NCBI GenBank assembly: GCA_003482555.1 | Contig: DMYQ01000120.1 | Location: forward strand, 1-10,784 | Direction: 5' to 3' | Length of the DNA stretch: 10,784 nucleotides | Source: Janthinobacterium sp. | Lineage (GTDB): Bacteria > Pseudomonadota > Gammaproteobacteria > Burkholderiales > Burkholderiaceae_D | In this document: piece after piece, positions 1 through 6,125 of the stretch | Position numbering within the stretch: the first letter of the stretch is position 1 | Layout of the letters: each line of letters begins with the position of its first letter | The notes under the pieces: model-generated | Databases searched by the model: none | The model's input: the letters and a program-made list of their open reading frames with translations, nothing else | Told to the model about the DNA's origin: nothing | Position numbers and translations under genes: made by a program

Positions 1-281
1 GCCACGGCGGGCGCCGTGTTGCGTCCAACCGATTCGAGCAAGATACCGAGCGGCTGGCAGCCGATGGCGCGCATTTGCTCCGCCACCAGGAAACGGTGCT
101 CGTTGCCGCAAACGATCAACGGCGCCATCATTTCAGGCCAGTCGGCCACGCGCAGGGCCGTTTCTTGCAGCATCGTGCGCTCCGATACCAGAGGCAGCAA
201 TTGCTTGGGCAACATGGCACGGGAAAGCGGCCATAAGCGGGTACCCGAACCGCCCGACAAAATCACCGGATATATTTTCAT
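1..281 (-). CDS. manC: Mannose-1-phosphate guanylyltransferase (ManC/AlgA type), N-terminal part
   Basis: I translated this partial gene by hand; its 3' end lies beyond the left edge, leaving about 93 codons. It begins MKIYPVILSGGSGTRLWPLS, which holds the nucleotide-binding signature GGSGTRLWPLSR, followed by the PKQLLPL lysine motif at about 25-31 and GRNTAPAV near the cut. These are hallmarks of the type II GDP-mannose pyrophosphorylases (ManC, AlgA, CpsB, XanB), which make GDP-mannose from mannose-1-phosphate and GTP in the cytoplasm. Many members also carry a C-terminal phosphomannose isomerase domain; whether this one does cannot be seen here. The ATG overlaps the stop of the upstream nucleotidyltransferase in an ATGA, and AAAGAGG lies just upstream, so the two are probably translationally coupled. 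Family assignment is firm; the exact substrate is known only from the family. Confidence 0.93.
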   Translation of the reverse strand, partial: MKIYPVILSGGSGTRLWPLSRAMLPKQLLPLVSERTMLQETALRVADWPEMMAPLIVCGNEHRFLVAEQMRAIGCQPLGILLESVGRNTAPAV

Positions 282-1483
282 GCACCTGCCTCTTTATTCA
301 TTTCCGTATCCTGGTTCTGATTCTGATCCTGATCCTGATCCTGATCCTGATCTTGTCCACTGTCCGGGCGGCGCTTGTTGCGACGGTCGCGCGCGTTCGC
401 CCATTCATCCCGATCGTACTCGGACACATGGCGCATCTCGCCGGCGCGATTGACACTGTAATCCTTGAAGACGATCATTTCTTCCAGGCTCACATCGGGC
501 AAGATCCTCGTGTATTCAAATAATACACTACGAACAACGTTTGCCCCGGCACAAATATGGCTGCCGTGGCCTATCCAGCTTGGCCCGATGATGGTGCAAC
601 CAGCTTCGATCTTGCAACCCGAACCGATATAGACGGGCCCTTCGATGCGGGTATCCTGCCAGTCGATACTGGTGTTGAGTCCGACCCAGATGCCCTCTTC
701 GACCTGAATGCCGGGCACGTCCATGTGCGCCACTTCGCCCATCAACACGCTTTGCGACACTTCCCAGTAGTCTTTCACGCTGCCGATGTCGATCCAGCTG
801 AAGCTGCGATTCTGGGCAAAGAAGGGCAAACCTTTTTCCACCAGCAGCGGAAACAGCTCGGAACCGATGTCGAAAGGGCGATCCGTCGGAATCAAATCGA
901 GCACGGCGGGCTCGAAAATATAGATGCCGGTGCTCACGCAGTTCGAGCGCGCCTCTTCCTGGGTGGGCTTTTCCTGGAACGTGACGACGCGGCCATCCTT
1001 GTCGCTGACCACCACGCCATAGCTCGACACCTTGTCCCACTCCACCTCGCGCGTGATCACGCTGGCCATGGCACCCTTGCGGCGGTGCTCGAACAGGGCC
1101 GACTTGAGGTCGAGGTTGATCACGGCGTCGCCGCACAGGACGATGGTCGTGTCATCGAAGAAACCGCCAAACTCTTGAATTTTTTTCATACCGCCGGCGG
1201 AGCCTAGCGGCTGCGGCACAACTTCGCCATCGTCCTTGGTATAACCCTCGAAGGAATAGCCGATCTGGACGCCATACTGGTGTCCCTCGCCAAAATAGTC
1301 TTCGATTTTTTCGTGCAGATAGCTGACGTTCACCATGATTTCAGTGATACCGTACTTGGCCAGATGTTCAATCAGGTAAGCCATCACCGGTTTACCCAGG
1401 ATGGGGATCATCGGTTTGGGTAAATCGTAGGTCAGGGGACGCACGCGCGTTCCCTTCCCAGCCGCCAATATCATTGCTTTCAT
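278..1483 (-). CDS. Sugar-1-phosphate nucleotidyltransferase with left-handed beta-helix domain (GDP-mannose pyrophosphorylase-like)
   Basis: This 401-residue protein begins MKAMILAAGKGTRVRPLT, the G-x-G-T-R-x-R-P signature of the NTP_transferase (COG1208) family. It continues with PKPMIPILGKPVM (23-34), LGSAGG (93-98), the CGDAV metal-binding aspartate (D119), EKP (171-173) and STGIYIF (184-190). From about 265 to 325 it has degenerate hexapeptide repeats typical of a left-handed beta-helix. Relatives include mannose-1-phosphate guanylyltransferases and glucose-1-phosphate thymidylyl- or uridylyltransferases; the adjacent manC favours mannose, by inference. The last 25 residues are a low-complexity tail, QDQDQDQDQDQNQNQD at 377-392, encoded by a hexanucleotide repeat. 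The ATG is supported by GAGGAA seven bases upstream. It lies 158 bases downstream of the GT14 gene and overlaps manC by 4 bases. Confidence 0.92.
   Translation of the reverse strand: MKAMILAAGKGTRVRPLTYDLPKPMIPILGKPVMAYLIEHLAKYGITEIMVNVSYLHEKIEDYFGEGHQYGVQIGYSFEGYTKDDGEVVPQPLGSAGGMKKIQEFGGFFDDTTIVLCGDAVINLDLKSALFEHRRKGAMASVITREVEWDKVSSYGVVVSDKDGRVVTFQEKPTQEEARSNCVSTGIYIFEPAVLDLIPTDRPFDIGSELFPLLVEKGLPFFAQNRSFSWIDIGSVKDYWEVSQSVLMGEVAHMDVPGIQVEEGIWVGLNTSIDWQDTRIEGPVYIGSGCKIEAGCTIIGPSWIGHGSHICAGANVVRSVLFEYTRILPDVSLEEMIVFKDYSVNRAGEMRHVSEYDRDEWANARDRRNKRRPDSGQDQDQDQDQDQNQNQDTEMNKEAGA
311..352. repeat. Hexanucleotide tandem repeat (CTGATC) inside a coding region
   Basis: Five perfect copies of CTGATC occupy 323-352, preceded by the variants CTGATT (317-322) and CTGGTT (311-316). 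On the coding (minus) strand they read as alternating Asp/Asn and Gln codons and make the Gln-Asp tail of the nucleotidyltransferase. Because the unit is 6 bases, copy-number change would lengthen or shorten the tail two residues at a time without shifting frame. Slipped-strand variation is inferred from the repeat structure, not observed. Confidence 0.9.
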
Positions 1484-1634
1484 GCGTGTTCCTCGAATGT
1501 TGAAAATGAAAAATGCTCATCTGTACTATATGGTCGCGACAATACCATCCCCCGGCACAATCCCGACGCACCGCAGAGCCGTCGCGGGACGAACCAGCCA
1601 GGTCGCGGCGCAGTACGATGCCACTTTTCGAAAA

Positions 1635-1662
1635 ATTATAATTACGGCAATTTTCGCATCAA
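1635..1662 (-). promoter_or_regulatory. Candidate sigma-70 promoter for the nucleotidyltransferase-manC pair
   Basis: Reading leftward, TTGATG (1662-1657, four of six matches to TTGACA) is separated by 16 bases from a perfect TATAAT (1640-1635). The -35 lies in the last codons of the GT14 gene and the -10 lies just past its stop. Initiation near 1628 would give a leader of about 145 bases before the ATG at 1483. This would let the two sugar-nucleotide genes be expressed apart from the transferases upstream. It is a pattern match only. Confidence 0.45.
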
Positions 1663-2640
1663 CAAGTCTGCCTCGCTGGAAGCCCGGCTTGCGCCGCCGT
1701 CACCCACAGTGTCCGCTCTTTCGCCAAGGAACAGCGCGGCTTTTTCCAGATTGGCGCCATCCACGAGATCGAGTACCGGGCCGGAACGGTCGGAAAATTT
1801 CCTTGCAAAAACAACCTCTTCCTTTTCATTTGGACAATTATTTGTCTGCGAATCGAGAACCGTCCGTCTTTCAAAAATGGGCATATAAGCCGCGTCGATT
1901 TCTTCCGGCCCGGACTTGTTTTTTTCCCAATGGGTAAACGTGAGGCTATGGCAAATCTTTTCCCTGAAGCGCGAATTCCACAGGATGGTTTGAAAAACGA
2001 ACTCATCCGGACAATCGGTATGTTTGCAAAAATTGTAAAAACTGGGATTGTCGGCAATAAAACCGACGACGTAATTCACCGCTTCATGACTCAAGGCCCA
2101 CCATTGCGATCCCGCCATGGCTTGCGCACCATTCAAATGCTTGACATGATCTCTCTCTGGAAAGAAAGAATTCATGAATTTCTGCAAACGCCATTTGATG
2201 CCGTCCAGTTTTCCGCCTCGCTTGATCCAGTAACGCGACAGGCGCTCCAGTTTTTTCCCGTGCTCAAAGTTTGGCAGCGCAAACGCCTCGATAAATTCCC
2301 GGCCCTTATGGCGTTCGAAAAAATCCTCGATATACTCACGTGGCTGCACGGGGTAGCAGGCGCCGCTGAGCAAGACAAAATAGTCAAAAGACCGTCCCTC
2401 GGCCAAGGCAGACTTGACCAGAACCAACGAGGCATCAACCAGGGAAATGTTACCCCATATGCAATCGATCCGTTCAGAGCAAAAAATCACATTCTTCCCC
2501 GTGATTTTCTTGTATATTCCAATATCGGTTTTTTTATCGACATGCACATAAAAATATGCATGCGCCGACTGCAGGGCCTGTATCAGCCTGTTCAAATGTC
2601 CGGGATTATTGTGCGCAAGTATCAGGTAGGCGATTCGCAC
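1642..2640 (-). CDS. GT14 'Branch' family glycosyltransferase (core-2/I-branching enzyme-like)
   Basis: The 332-residue product begins (M)RIAYLILAHNNPGHLNRLI and has the pattern of the bacterial core-2/I-branching (Branch, GT14) family: AHNNP with a following Leu-rich helix, YFYVHVDKK (29-37), DYFVLLSGACYPV (86-98), GSQWWALSHEAV (177-188) and DCPDEFVFQTIL (209-220). Eukaryotic members are inverting N-acetylglucosaminyl- or xylosyltransferases using UDP-sugars; the bacterial ones are poorly characterised, so donor and linkage are unknown. I chose the GTG at 2640 because AAGGAG sits 5 bases upstream and conserved sequence begins right there. An ATG at 2685 would add 15 residues of non-conserved sequence overlapping the upstream gene. 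The upstream stop ends 2 bases before this GTG, so coupling is likely. It has no signal peptide or membrane segment, so it should act in the cytoplasm. Confidence 0.88.
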   Translation of the reverse strand: MRIAYLILAHNNPGHLNRLIQALQSAHAYFYVHVDKKTDIGIYKKITGKNVIFCSERIDCIWGNISLVDASLVLVKSALAEGRSFDYFVLLSGACYPVQPREYIEDFFERHKGREFIEAFALPNFEHGKKLERLSRYWIKRGGKLDGIKWRLQKFMNSFFPERDHVKHLNGAQAMAGSQWWALSHEAVNYVVGFIADNPSFYNFCKHTDCPDEFVFQTILWNSRFREKICHSLTFTHWEKNKSGPEEIDAAYMPIFERRTVLDSQTNNCPNEKEEVVFARKFSDRSGPVLDLVDGANLEKAALFLGERADTVGDGGASRASSEADLLMRKLP

Positions 2641-2642
2641 GA

Positions 2643-3587
2643 CTACTCCTTGGTCAACGTCACCAGTTCGCTTCGAATGGTCCACTCGTTCATGTATGTC
2701 GAATTTTTCCCATAGCTATTGTCGATCACGATATTCGGCTTGCTCATCAGGCACGCCAGAATATGGCCATGCAAACGGTCGGTCACTATCGTTTCATACT
2801 GGGAAAACAAATGCACCGCCTTGCGTGAAAATCTGTGGGAAATGGGTATCCAAAACATCGGGCCGATCGCTTTGGCCAGACGATCCCATTTGTAGCGCTT
2901 GAAACGGTACTCCAGGCGCCAGACCAGGCTGATCAATATTTTCTCGGCGCCCACAAGTTCAAACCAGTCGGTGACTTTTTCAAATACCCGGCCCTGCATG
3001 GCCGGCGGCGTCGATCTTTTTTCAAGGTCGACGCGCTGAATTCTCAAGCTGCCGTGGGCGGAAATTTTTTTATACGGCATAGGATACAACTGGTGCGCCA
3101 TGTCCGGCACCAGGTAAATATTATCCGAAAATTTGCCAGCGATCGCCTGAGTCACTTTATCCCTGACAAAAATATGAACATTCGCATGCTTCCTGAATAT
3201 TAATGCGGATTTTTCTTCTTTTTCCTTCGAGGAAAAATGTATTGTCTGCGGCATGATGATGATCATGTTCCGGGCGAAGCGTTCAACCATTCCCTCTCGG
3301 AAGTCATTGATGTTCGAATACAAATCCCCGAAATTTCCACCGCCGTGGAAGACGATGACATCGCCCGGTTCGATCCAGGCCGGATCGAAGGTGCCCAGTG
3401 ATGAAATGGTCTTTGGTTGAATTCCATAGCGTTTAAAAAAACGCAATGTTCCTTGCATGATCAACAAATCACCGATATTATCGTGAACCGGGATGTCAAG
3501 ATAATGAAAGGATTTGTTTTTCAAAAGATCGAAAATTACACCATGTTTTTCTTGTAAATTCAACATCAACGAGTGATGATTTTCCAT
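2643..3587 (-). CDS. Polysaccharide pyruvyl transferase family protein
   Basis: This 314-residue protein matches the polysaccharide pyruvyl transferase family (PF04230; CsaB, WcaK, EpsO, ExoV types). Visible motifs are PVHDNIGDLLIMQGTLRFF (33-51), IVFHGGGNFGDLY (78-90), IIIMPQTIHF (109-118), FVRDK (140-144) and the C-terminal TDRLHGHILACL (269-280), whose RLHG motif is characteristic. Family members transfer pyruvate from phosphoenolpyruvate to a sugar as an acidic ketal, although some of them are glycosyl- or other transferases. The open frame extends to 3728, but I chose the ATG at 3587 because GGAAGG lies 6 bases upstream and the N-terminal extension is not conserved-looking. It appears to be the first gene of the leftward operon. 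Its base composition is clearly more AT-rich than the genes at the right of the window. No membrane segment is present. Confidence 0.88.
   Translation of the reverse strand: MENHHSLMLNLQEKHGVIFDLLKNKSFHYLDIPVHDNIGDLLIMQGTLRFFKRYGIQPKTISSLGTFDPAWIEPGDVIVFHGGGNFGDLYSNINDFREGMVERFARNMIIIMPQTIHFSSKEKEEKSALIFRKHANVHIFVRDKVTQAIAGKFSDNIYLVPDMAHQLYPMPYKKISAHGSLRIQRVDLEKRSTPPAMQGRVFEKVTDWFELVGAEKILISLVWRLEYRFKRYKWDRLAKAIGPMFWIPISHRFSRKAVHLFSQYETIVTDRLHGHILACLMSKPNIVIDNSYGKNSTYMNEWTIRSELVTLTKE
2646..2651 (-). promoter_or_regulatory. Ribosome binding site that sets a GTG start
   Basis: AAGGAG reads on the minus strand 5 bases before the GTG at 2640 and lies inside the last codons of the pyruvyl transferase gene. 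It decides for the GTG over the in-frame ATG at 2685. Confidence 0.7.
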
Positions 3588-4448
3588 CAATAACCTTCCA
3601 GACATGACCAATAAAATTTTAAAATTAACTATCATCAAAAACCAGGAAATCGCCATGCAAACGCCGACAGGCAGCGGCGCAACGCCGGCCCGAGGCTGGC
3701 GCCCATGTGCGCATTTTTCCTGTCGCACTGCAGCATTTTCCGGGAGATTCTTACATGAAAGCTGAAAAAAGTGTGTGTATGTTACAACTTTTTAGGCAAA
3801 AAATCTCAAAATCCGGTCCCCCCCACCCGTGCGCCAGCGCCCGCTCTCGTTCACATCGCGGGAAATAGAGCCCGGTTCCGCAAACGGGCCAGGTAAGAAC
3901 ACCCGCGCATTCCAGCCAAGTGCTCATCCATGGCGCCAGGATGAAGCAAACAATTTCATATAAATCAATAACTTACACAAAAATTTCGAGAATTTCCCTG
4001 GCTTGAGGCGAGGCCATGCTGACAAAGAAAACCTCGCAATGCCTTGAACCATATGCCGACGCGACGAAACCTTCCGCTTGACCAAACCGCGCAAGGTGCG
4101 GGTGACGCTACAATTCAGACTATACAATGCACGCGAAAAACATGGCGCCTTCGACAGCCGATCCCGTTCACGTCGCCATCTGGCTCGACAAACCGGCCCG
4201 CCCCACACCCGGATCCGAGCGCCCGGACACGCTTGGCGGCAGCATGAATAGTAGTGTAAAAATATTTCTCACCCACAAGAATCGCGAGATCCGAAGCCAA
4301 AGGCAAGTCGCGCCATGCATTTCCAAGCTCGCTCACCCTGCTTAAAGCGGTGGCGCGCTCGTGCAAGCGATTTTACCATCCGAAAATGAATGGCCGGCGC
4401 CAGCACTGGGCTGGCGTACAGAAAAGGGGAACAAGGAAGTATGCTGCT
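3588..4448. other. Long divergent intergenic region (861 bases) without a convincing gene
   Basis: This stretch lies between the leftward pyruvyl transferase operon and the rightward acyltransferase gene. Open frames here (for example 3924-4208 minus and 4044-4247 plus) lack ribosome binding sites and protein-like sequence. One 37-codon frame, 3755-3868 plus, starting MKAEKSVCML, does have GGAG eight bases upstream, but nothing else supports it. The region holds AT-rich segments near 3600-3650 and 3945-3995. Weak -10-like boxes include TAAAAT just upstream of the leftward operon and TAAAAA near 4258 in the rightward direction. GCCAGC-ACTGG-GCTGGC near 4396-4412 is a short perfect inverted repeat in the acyltransferase leader. 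Promoters for both sides must lie here, but I cannot place them with confidence. Confidence 0.6.
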
Positions 4449-5570
4449 ATGCTGGCGCTTTTTTCAATTTCGCGTAGCCAGCGCCACTCAAACATGTCAC
4501 ACAATAGAGTTAATGAAATCGATTTACTGCGTTTTCTTGCGGCGTTGGCGGTCGTATTTTTTCACTATGCGTTCCGCGGATATGCCGCCGATAATTTGTC
4601 ACTCATGCCTTATCCGCCGCTGGCGTCCGTGTCGAAATACGGCTATCTTGGCGTCGAGCTATTTTTCATGATTAGCGGGTTTGTCATTCTCATGACCGCC
4701 AACGGCGCAAGTCTGCGAACCTTCGTCATTTCCAGGCTGGTCAGGCTGTACCCGGCTTTTTGGGCTTGTTGCACCCTGACATTTCTGGCCACCCTGCTCA
4801 TAGGCGCCCCCCGCTATTCGGCATCAATCAGCCAGTATTTGATTAACATGAGCATGTTGAGCGGATTTGTCGGCGTGCCTTCCATCGATGGCGCCTATTG
4901 GTCGCTGTTTGTGGAAATGAGATTTTACGTTCTGGTTGCCGCCATCCTGGTGGTCGGAAAAATTCACAAGACCCAGTTGCTCATCGCCCTTTGGCTGGCC
5001 GCCTCGATCGCCATCGAAATTTTCCAGGTTGAAAAATTACGCAATTTTTTGATCGTTGACTATTCAGCCTATTTCATCGCCGGCGCGGCGTGCTTCCTGG
5101 TTTGGTCCCAGGGAATTTCCGGCGCCAGGATTGCCCTGATTTTCACCTGCTGGGTGCTGGCGATCTATCAGTCCTTGATTACTTTACCGACATTTGAGAA
5201 ACACTATCGAGTGGAAATGAATCCGTATATCGTCGCCGCCATCATCAGTGCCATCTTTGCCGTATTACTTCTCGTTTCCCTGCGCCGTACCGGCGCGTTC
5301 GGCCGGCGCCGCTGGATATTGGCGGGTGCGCTTACTTATCCATTTTATCTTTTGCATCACAATATCGGCTTCATGGTTTTTAACCTGGGTTACACGCGGA
5401 TCAATACGCATCTTCTTTTCTGGGGAACATTCATCGCAATGCTGGTTTGTGCATTTTTAATTAATAAAATTGTGGAAAAAAGGTTTGCCCTGCCAATGAA
5501 AAATTTCATCAATCGGATCGCAGATGTTCCAACCCGCCACATTACGCGTCTGACAAACCGCTCGAATTAA
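4449..5570 (+). CDS. Acyltransferase-3 (AT3) family membrane protein
   Basis: The 373-residue product is an integral membrane protein of the acyltransferase-3 family (PF01757; OafA, ExoZ, NodX types), which acylates sugars of surface or secreted glycans, usually adding acetyl groups. The N-terminal helix NEIDLLRFLAALAVVFFHY carries the family R-x10-H motif (R28, H39). Other marks are YGYLGVELFFMISGFVIL (65-82), RLVRLYPAFW (96-105), DGAYWSLFVEMRFYVL (147-162) and LTYPFYLLHHNIG (295-307). About ten hydrophobic segments follow, and there is no SGNH domain. The start at 4449 has GGAAG nine bases upstream. The ATG at 4494 (MSHNRVNEID) fits the family's usual N-terminus equally well but lacks a Shine-Dalgarno. 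Base composition is lower in GC than the right-hand operon. The acyl donor and acceptor are not readable from sequence. Confidence 0.92.
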   Translation: MLALFSISRSQRHSNMSHNRVNEIDLLRFLAALAVVFFHYAFRGYAADNLSLMPYPPLASVSKYGYLGVELFFMISGFVILMTANGASLRTFVISRLVRLYPAFWACCTLTFLATLLIGAPRYSASISQYLINMSMLSGFVGVPSIDGAYWSLFVEMRFYVLVAAILVVGKIHKTQLLIALWLAASIAIEIFQVEKLRNFLIVDYSAYFIAGAACFLVWSQGISGARIALIFTCWVLAIYQSLITLPTFEKHYRVEMNPYIVAAIISAIFAVLLLVSLRRTGAFGRRRWILAGALTYPFYLLHHNIGFMVFNLGYTRINTHLLFWGTFIAMLVCAFLINKIVEKRFALPMKNFINRIADVPTRHITRLTNRSN

Positions 5571-5595
5571 ATTGCCTGAACGGGGAGAATTGATA

Positions 5596-5626
5596 CTTCC
5601 TGAATGCCAGGAAGAGGAATTGGCAT
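5596..5626. other. Overlapping inverted repeats downstream of the acyltransferase gene
   Basis: CTTCCTG (5596-5602) and CAGGAAG (5608-5614) form a perfect 7-base stem with a 5-base loop. ATGCCA (5604-5609) and TGGCAT (5621-5626) form a second stem that cannot coexist with it. It starts 26 bases after the acyltransferase stop. There is no T-run on either strand, so it is not a standard intrinsic terminator; it may protect or attenuate the transcript end. Confidence 0.35.
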
Positions 5627-6065
5627 GACGCCAGGGCATCCCCTGAACCACAACATGCGAGTAACACTCATATGACTTGGCATGCGGAAGGCGCCGTCAC
5701 GGCCCGCACCATCCCCTCCCTCAAGCCCAGACAAGGCAGGATTGCAGGAATATTTTGCGGCGCGGGAAGCGAATGGTGCCAGATGACTCACGGAATCGCC
5801 GCGGATGCGCTGACGGCGGGCGCAACGAGCCAGAATAAAAACAGCAATTCATCAAAATTTATAAATACTTTACTTTCAATTCAATATACACAAGTATCGC
5901 GCCATAAGAATTTTGCATAAATACAAATAGAATGAACAATTCTGAATTAATGTGAAAAATGCACATCTACACGCGCCATATTGCGTTAGCGCACAAAAAT
6001 AACACATGGCATCAAAAGATGAGGAATCGCAAGCAATAAAGTAATGCATTTCGGAATGATCTGTG

Positions 6066-6071
6066 TATAAT
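6066..6071 (+). promoter_or_regulatory. Candidate -10 box for the exported repeat protein
   Basis: A perfect TATAAT, preceded by TGTG, lies 54 bases upstream of the ATG at 6126. The positions 16 to 18 bases further upstream (around AATGCAT) do not resemble TTGACA, so the promoter may depend on an activator. The AT-rich sequence upstream would suit one. Confidence 0.45.
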
Positions 6072-6125
6072 TATCTCAATCGGGAGACGGCTGAGTTTCC
6101 TTCATAGTTAATTTAGGAGCGAAGA

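Larger units (their letters stand above)
5571..6125. other. AT-rich intergenic region (555 bases)
   Basis: It separates the acyltransferase gene from the exported repeat protein. The first third holds short overlapping inverted repeats (5596-5626); from about 5830 to 6075 it is strongly AT-rich and resembles a promoter or regulator-binding region. A frame at 5672-5920 has no ribosome binding site and a sequence without recognisable features, so I do not call it. Small inverted repeats such as AGAAT-GAACA-ATTCT near 5930-5944 might be operators, but they are short enough to be chance. Confidence 0.6.

Noticed and set aside
557..1207. A 216-codon plus-strand frame opposite the nucleotidyltransferase
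   Set aside because: It lies wholly within a well-supported gene, has no ribosome binding site and encodes no recognisable motif.
2641..2685. An upstream ATG start (2685) for the GT14 gene
   Set aside because: The GTG at 2640 has AAGGAG at ideal distance and the conserved sequence starts directly after it; the extra 15 residues overlap the preceding gene.
1930..2715. A 261-codon plus-strand frame opposite the GT14 gene
   Set aside because: The minus-strand reading shows clear family motifs; this one has none and spans a real gene junction.
3588..3728. A longer N-terminus for the pyruvyl transferase (start at 3728)
   Set aside because: The ATG at 3587 has GGAAGG six bases upstream and gives a typical family length; the extension looks like translated promoter DNA.
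3840..3892. Hairpin GCCCG-GTTCCGCAAA-CGGGC as a terminator or small RNA end
   Set aside because: The stem is only 5 bp in GC-rich DNA and no T-run follows on either strand.
3924..4208. A 94-codon minus-strand frame in the divergent spacer
   Set aside because: There is no ribosome site, no recognisable motif, and overlapping frames of similar length exist on the other strand.
5672..5920. An 82-codon plus-strand frame between the acyltransferase and exported protein genes
   Set aside because: It has no Shine-Dalgarno, composition shifts along its length from GC-rich to AT-rich, and no motif is visible.
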